From contig OY997657.1 of assembly GCA_963921795.1 (NCBI GenBank), positions 26,566,581-26,630,580 of the forward strand: DNA of 64,000 bases, in the 5' to 3' direction. Below the pieces are notes generated by a model. The model saw only the letters and a program-made list of their open reading frames with translations, was not told the origin of the DNA and did no database searches. This document shows, in pieces, positions 59,922-64,000 of this stretch (positions are counted from its first letter, which is position 1; the number at the start of each line of letters is the position of its first letter). A program made the translations under genes and the position numbers. This DNA comes from Nannobrachium achirus (lineage: Eukaryota > Chordata > Actinopteri > Myctophiformes > Myctophidae).

Positions 59922-59998
59922 ACTATAGGATGAATCTTGTGTGACCTGCTTACTTAAGTTAACCATGAGAATACTTGCATGCGCTACCATCTGAGGCA
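59922..59998 (+). ncRNA. SNORD32/33-like copy 4, boxes kept
   Basis: Unlike its three relatives, this copy has a C-like box aggatgaat (about 59928) and a D box CTGA (59991-59994), with guide catgcgctaccat. It may be the least decayed of the set. Confidence 0.5.
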
Positions 59999-60119
59999 TA
60001 AGGTTGAATGTGTTAAATAACATAAGGAGGTATGAACCTCTTTTAGTAGACTACCCTTTATATTATTTTTTAAGACTTGACCATTATGGGTATTATGGCC
60101 ACGACGATTGTTCCTTTGC

Positions 60120-60199
60120 TTAACAGTGATGAGTCCTTTATCCCGAAACTGAACCCATTGATGAGAAAAACTTACGGATCTGACTACTGAGTTGAGTCA
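60120..60199 (+). ncRNA. SNORD50-like C/D snoRNA, copy 4
   Basis: C box agtgatgag, D' CTGA (60149-60152), C' tgatgag and D CTGA (60187-60190). The second guide ttacggatctgacta is perfect for 28S auccguaa. Confidence 0.86.
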
Positions 60200-60413
60200 T
60201 GGACACAATCTTGGCCAATAGATATTTTCATAATCTTTGCAACACTTAACCTATTGCATCTATGATGTTTAAGGAAATATTTTAATGTTTCATTTCTTCG
60301 CCTTAAATCCAGGTATGCTGACAGGCTGCACTGGACAGACTGACGGTGTTGATGGTGTCGCCCCTCCATACAAGGTAATTTTAATCAACCAAGAGTGCTT
60401 TATTTAAACCTGT

Positions 60414-60496
60414 GCTGTCTGTGATGTAAATTTTCTTATCCTTACCATGCCTTGTTTGAGTCTTGACTCTGAAACGATACACTACTCTGAGACATG
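60414..60496 (+). ncRNA. SNORD34-like C/D snoRNA, copy 1
   Basis: ctgtctgtgatgtaaa starts it and CTGA (60487-60490) closes it, with ccttgtttgagtct inside. It lies about 62 nt before the exon at 60558, as in rpl13a genes. The guide differs from human U34. Confidence 0.72.
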
Positions 60497-60948
60497 CGAT
60501 TTGCTCTCAAGAGTATCTGCTGTTGGCCACTGTATCTAATGTTTTCCTCTTTCACAGAGGTATGGTCATCCCAGCTGCAAATTGTGCTCTTCAAGCCTCA
60601 CTTGCAAGGTGAGCCAAAACAAAATGCAACTTCCAATTCATGTCAGATGAGTGAGCTCTTGTCACAGCATATCACTTCTGTAGCCAGAAAGGTTTAAACA
60701 AATCCTTTCACTTGTTTTTTGTGAGTTTTTTTTTTTTACATTTAGATCTCATTAGTTTGGGATACTTTTAAGTAGTGTAAATGTTTTGTTAAAGCTGAGA
60801 CTATTTGACCTAAGAAATAGAAATAAAATAAAATTGGTTGCATGCATGGCTGTGATGTATGGAATGTTAATTTGGTAATGAAGCAATGCTTCTTTGCAGT
60901 GTACCCCCATGGTTATTGCCGAAAGGTCATTGTGACTATTGTCCTTGC

Positions 60949-61034
60949 TTAACAGTGATGAGTCCTTTATCCCAAAACTGATAAATCTATTGATGAAAAA
61001 AAATTACGGATCTGACTACTGAGTTGAGTCATGG
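60949..61034 (+). ncRNA. SNORD50-like C/D snoRNA, copy 5
   Basis: C box agtgatgag and D CTGA (61019-61022) are present. The D' guide reads cccaaaa, one change from the other copies, which should weaken that target. Confidence 0.78.
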
Positions 61035-61248
61035 ACAAATATGATATTTTCATATTCTTTTCAGCACTTATCCTATTGCGTTTGAAGGTAATATTTATTT
61101 GTGACCCGAGTTTTTGATATTTACCATCTTCACATTCAATCCACAGGCTGCACTGGACAGACTGAAGGTCTGCAGGCCACCCTCCATATGACAGGTGACT
61201 TAAATTTTCCAACCAGGAAGGACCAAGGGTGTTCTATTTAAACCTGTG

Positions 61249-61326
61249 CTGTCTGTGATGCAACTTTTTATCCTTACCATGCCTTGTTTGAGTTTTGACT
61301 CTGAAACGATACACTTATCTGAGACA
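61249..61326 (+). ncRNA. SNORD34-like C/D snoRNA, copy 2
   Basis: ctgtgatgcaac, cttaccatgccttgtttga and a D box CTGA at 61319-61322. It lies about 64 nt before the exon at 61390. Confidence 0.72.
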
Positions 61327-61734
61327 TGCTATTTGCTGTCAAGAGTATCTGCTGTTGGCCACTGTATCTAATATTTTCCTCTTTCACAGAGAAAACGTGC
61401 TGTGTGGATATCCCTACTGCCGATTGTGCACCTGAAGCCCACTTGCAAGGTGAGTTTAAGGGTGCGTATTGATTAGCCGTATGATAATTCTGGGATGGTT
61501 TACCAGGCTAGGTACTGATAACAAAATACAACTTCATGTATCACATGAGTGAGCGCTTTACTGCATATCACTCTGCCAGAAAAGTTTAGAAACGACTCCT
61601 TTCGTGTGGTAACTAAAAATGTTTCGATTTGGATACTTTTCATTGGTGTAAATGTTGTTGCTGCCGAGACCTTTTGTTCTAACGATACGCCTAAAATGGG
61701 TGTGTGGACCTATGGTCATGACGATTGTCCTTGC

Positions 61735-61818
61735 TTAACAGTGATGAGTCCTTTATCCCGGAACTGATAAATCTATTGATGATAAAAACTTACGGATCTG
61801 ACTACCGAGTTGAGTCAT
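61735..61818 (+). ncRNA. SNORD50-like copy 6, D box changed
   Basis: C box agtgatgag is present, but the usual D box reads CCGA (61805-61808) and the D' guide reads cccggaa. It is probably weakened. Confidence 0.6.
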
Positions 61819-62549
61819 GGACACATTTGATATTTTTGTATAGAGGTTTGAAGGCAATATTTATTTGAGTAGAGTTTAATATTTGCCATGTATCTAATGT
61901 TTGTCTTCCACATAGGAAACACATGGCCATCCCAGCTGCCTTCAAGATTTGTTTGCCTGCTGCCTGAACAACATCTGAGCTGTCTATTGGTTTCACCATC
62001 TGGCACTAATCCCTTCTCCTCTCCTGCAACTGGTGCATATCGCTGTAGAGGGAGAGTGTCCAGCCCGGATATTGTGCCGCTCACGGTGGCCAACTCCTAT
62101 CAGCAGTTATGACATCACCTACGGTGATGGAAAGCATCTGAGCAGTCGTTTGGCCTGCATGACTGTGGACTACATCCTGTGTCACAGCTTCCAGGCCTTC
62201 CATTCCTCCTTCACTGACACTAGCCTCCCCGCAAGGGCTGCCCTGTGATGAGCCTTCCATAATTATGGTTTATTTTACTTGGGAATGTATTAACTTGCAA
62301 CACGACTTCAAATGGGCAAACATAAAGTGAAAATGACTGAATATTCTGATTGAATGGCAGATACAGAAGTCTACAACGCCTTATGATGTTTTGGGGATGA
62401 ATAAGTAAACACCTGATAAAGGCCTAGGGCTGACACGTGGGTTGTATCCCTTTTACCATGTGCTGTTGTGCATTTATATAATATATCTAATAATAAAAGC
62501 TTTAACTTCACCAGAGTTTATGTTTTATGTGTTCCCCTGTTATTGTAAT

Positions 62550-63010
62550 TATATAGATGTGATTTCCAACTATCAAGCATCAGCATCCTACAGTCTACTT
62601 TGCACAAAATAACCGATGAAATCTGACTGGTTAATTGATTTGAACTGTGCTCTCGTTTAAAATTAAACTGGGTTCCAGTTGCAGCTTAATCAAAAATACA
62701 TCTTGCAGATGGACAATTGCTTATGATGTACAATGACTTTTGGAGTGACTACATTTCTATAAGTGGCTTTCCTGGGCTGAGGAATGCTTCTGCATAGTCT
62801 TAATAATGGAGTCCTTGCACTGAGTTTAACTTTATTCAAGCCCATCAAGCTGACCTGTCATTTTCATAAATGGCATGCCGCAGACGGATTAATTTATTTT
62901 GGAACCTGGTTTGAGCCCAAGTTGACAATAAATATTTTAGTTTGATAAGGGCCCATTTCGTACTCTTGCTGACTGAGTCTTGCAGCAATATAAATAAACT
63001 GTCATGTTAT
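62550..63010 (+). repeat. Weak third copy of zmpste24 3'-UTR-like sequence
   Basis: In the same order as 43240-44020 it has ttccaactatcaagcatcag, tttgcacaaaataaccgatg, ctacatttctataagtggct, ttgagcccaagttgacaata and cttgcagcaatataaataaa. Identity is much lower than for the 47222 copy. Confidence 0.5.
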
Positions 63011-63690
63011 AATCCTGGAATCCAGTTGACCCACTATTAGAAATATGGGGAAGAAACTGAGGAACTTGTTTCCCTCTTAGATTGCTGTTCTGTAACTGTA
63101 GGCGTACTGTAATTTGGTCAAACTTTAATTTTATTACATGCTTTAGCTGTTAATTCCATGTTTATTTTCTGTACTAGTACTATATGCATGTTCAAAAATT
63201 CCTTCCTTTGACCTTTGCATCTCTCACCCGCCCACCCTCTTGATCCTGACTAAATACACGAGGCAGACACATTTTTGTAAAGACAAATCACAAATACAAT
63301 ATATGTAAATGCACATACATGACAACATTTTGGCTCAATCACAAAAGTAAATGTGTATTTTTTTTTAAAGTATCATTTATTAGAACTTGGCACACTGCAG
63401 TGCAGACTGGCCAGGATTTGACGATAAATGATTCATTTAAACATAAATCACATCTGACTGACTATAGTTAATTTACAAAGACACACCATTTGCTTATTCA
63501 CACACTGCACGAAAAAGAAAAATCTACTCATAGCACACATGCCCATACAGCACATTTCATATAAAAAGCTTTAAAAAGAGATGGATCCAAAATACAACTA
63601 ATAATAAAAACCCTCTCTGTCTATCCAGAGGGAGGCGTTGTACGATCAATGTATGCTCTATCGACATACTCGAAGAAGTACTCGATGTCG
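63011..63690. other. Intergenic, upstream of rpl13a
   Basis: AT-rich, with no gene seen. From about 63600 it becomes similar to the 56060-56160 region upstream of the snoRNA host. Confidence 0.5.
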
Positions 63691-63754
63691 TCATGTCCGC
63701 CGAACCCCTGCATTATACTGCGGGCGACCCCGTGCATCTTTCTTTTCGGACATC
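63690..63754 (+). promoter_or_regulatory. rpl13a promoter with 5' TOP
   Basis: cgtcatgtccgccgaacccc (63691) matches the block at 56125 upstream of the host gene. The pyrimidine run ctttcttttcgg just before catcATG fits a 5' TOP transcript start, typical of ribosomal protein genes. Confidence 0.7.
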
Positions 63755-63775
63755 ATGGCGGACCGGTTCAATAAG
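63755..63775 (+). CDS. rpl13a: Ribosomal protein L13a (uL13), first exon
   Basis: ATGGCGGACCGGTTCAATAA plus G encodes MADRFNK, the N-terminus of fish RPL13A, followed by a donor gtgtgtg. uL13 is a 60S ribosomal protein, and its gene usually hosts C/D snoRNAs. The remaining exons lie beyond the window. I take this as the functional gene because the upstream paralogue has lost its frame; that is inference. Confidence 0.78.
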
Positions 63776-64000
63776 GTGTGTGACTGCGGAGCAACTATAA
63801 TTCATATATTTGTGCCGCAGCTGGACATACATCTCTCCTTTATGGCTAAACTCAAAACGAGTACTATAATACGTCTCACTGTAGGCGCAGTTTTGCTCAA
63901 CGTGGTTCCTTTCGAGCATTTTCAAGCCGAGGATGTTCTGTGTTGGACAGCGTTGCGTTAACCGAGTACTGCCTGTATCATGGCAGCCCCCTAGCAAGCC

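Larger units (their letters stand above)
57355..61449 (+). pseudogene. rpl13a: Amplified, decayed rpl13a coding exons
   Basis: Exon remnants translate to pieces of ribosomal protein uL13. VLLLDGR is joined to KYLS and MNTNP pieces (57355-57510). GHRVVVVRYEGINLFVNFYH appears at 57735, 58445 and 59146, with the better kept [20 protein letters not shown] at 59834. MLPQKMK.GQAGLDRMKV and PPLYDK pieces appear at 58173, 58872 and 59563, and shortened at 60313 and 61147. KKRxVV..LKPTCK pieces appear at 60558 and 61390. Units of about 711, 700 and 690 bp repeat. The exon sequences carry stops and frame changes, yet their splice sites and lengths (66, 91-92 bp) are uniform, so exon structure outlived the coding. 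Confidence 0.88.
56173..62515 (+). ncRNA. rpl13a-derived snoRNA host gene (non-coding)
   Basis: This is a paralogue of rpl13a that appears to serve as an intronic snoRNA host. The start resembles a 5' TOP promoter: cttcctctattcacatcATG with a pyrimidine run. The promoter block cgtcatgtccgctgaacccc is shared with the true rpl13a start at 63755. Spliced-looking exons are 56190-56210 (first coding part), 57355-57510, 57735-57800, 58173-58263, 58445-58510, 58872-58963, 59146-59211, 59563-59653, 59834-59899, 60313-60374, 60558-60608, 61147-61194, 61390-61449 and 61916-62515 with AATAAA at 62492. All have GT-AG boundaries. The frame stops after about 24 codons (MASHDNKVLLLDGRLFGHLA, then a few residues), so no RPL13A is made. 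Introns hold 12 well-kept C/D snoRNAs. The design matches vertebrate SNHG/UHG/GAS5-type genes. Transcription itself cannot be seen. Confidence 0.82.

Noticed and set aside
57800-61820. Regularly spaced repeats that could suggest a CRISPR-like or satellite array
   Set aside because: The units contain splice sites, uL13 exon remnants and C/D boxes. Tandem gene-segment duplication explains them.
62033-62248. A 71-codon frame in the last exon of the snoRNA host
   Set aside because: It does not resemble uL13 or another family I know, and the spliced frame closes far upstream.

Overview
The window looks like nuclear DNA of a ray-finned (teleost) fish. Vertebrate genes with short coding exons and GT-AG introns sit among CA-repeats, hAT and Tc1 miniature elements, L2-type LINE scraps and tRNA-derived SINEs. 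The gene set, selenon, znf593, rlf, zmpste24, atp5if1 and rpl13a, consists mostly of genes found on human chromosome 1p. The species cannot be named from what is seen.

Layout. 1-5074 (minus) holds selenon without its last exons. It includes the in-frame UGA for selenocysteine and its downstream stem-loop. 6270-8004 (minus) is znf593 with a non-coding first exon near 9000. 9297-10142 (minus) is an intronless gtf2e2 retrocopy. 10444-10836 is a 393-bp terminal-repeat mini-retroelement whose identical 132-bp repeats contain a tRNA-like sequence. 11693-28050 (plus) is rlf, a zinc-finger gene with a 4.9-kb last exon. 31482-32966 (minus) is an intact intronless wars1 retrocopy carrying a perfect 38-bp inverted repeat. 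35472-42603 (plus) is zmpste24 with a long 3' UTR. 45624-46655 and 50027-53957 (plus) are tandem copies of atp5if1. The second lies behind a copy of the zmpste24 3' UTR, so the duplicated block was 'zmpste24 tail plus atp5if1'.

56173-62515 (plus) is the most unusual locus. A paralogue of rpl13a has lost its protein reading frame but keeps a pyrimidine-rich 5' end, splice sites and intronic C/D box snoRNAs. A roughly 700-bp exon-plus-snoRNA unit has been amplified about four times, followed by two copies of a roughly 830-bp unit. I count 12 good snoRNA copies (four SNORD33-like, six SNORD50-like, two SNORD34-like) and four decayed SNORD32/33-like ones. The apparently true rpl13a gene begins at 63755 and runs off the window. 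The locus reads as a ribosomal-protein gene duplicate turned into a non-coding snoRNA host.

The genes have housekeeping roles: ER calcium and redox control (selenon), ribosome biogenesis (znf593, rpl13a, snoRNAs), transcription (rlf), lamin processing (zmpste24) and mitochondrial ATP synthase control (atp5if1). They are neighbours by chromosome history, not a pathway. The rest is repeats, including hAT-type elements with clear 8-bp target duplications, long-arm foldback elements and a short palindromic motif that recurs in many places.
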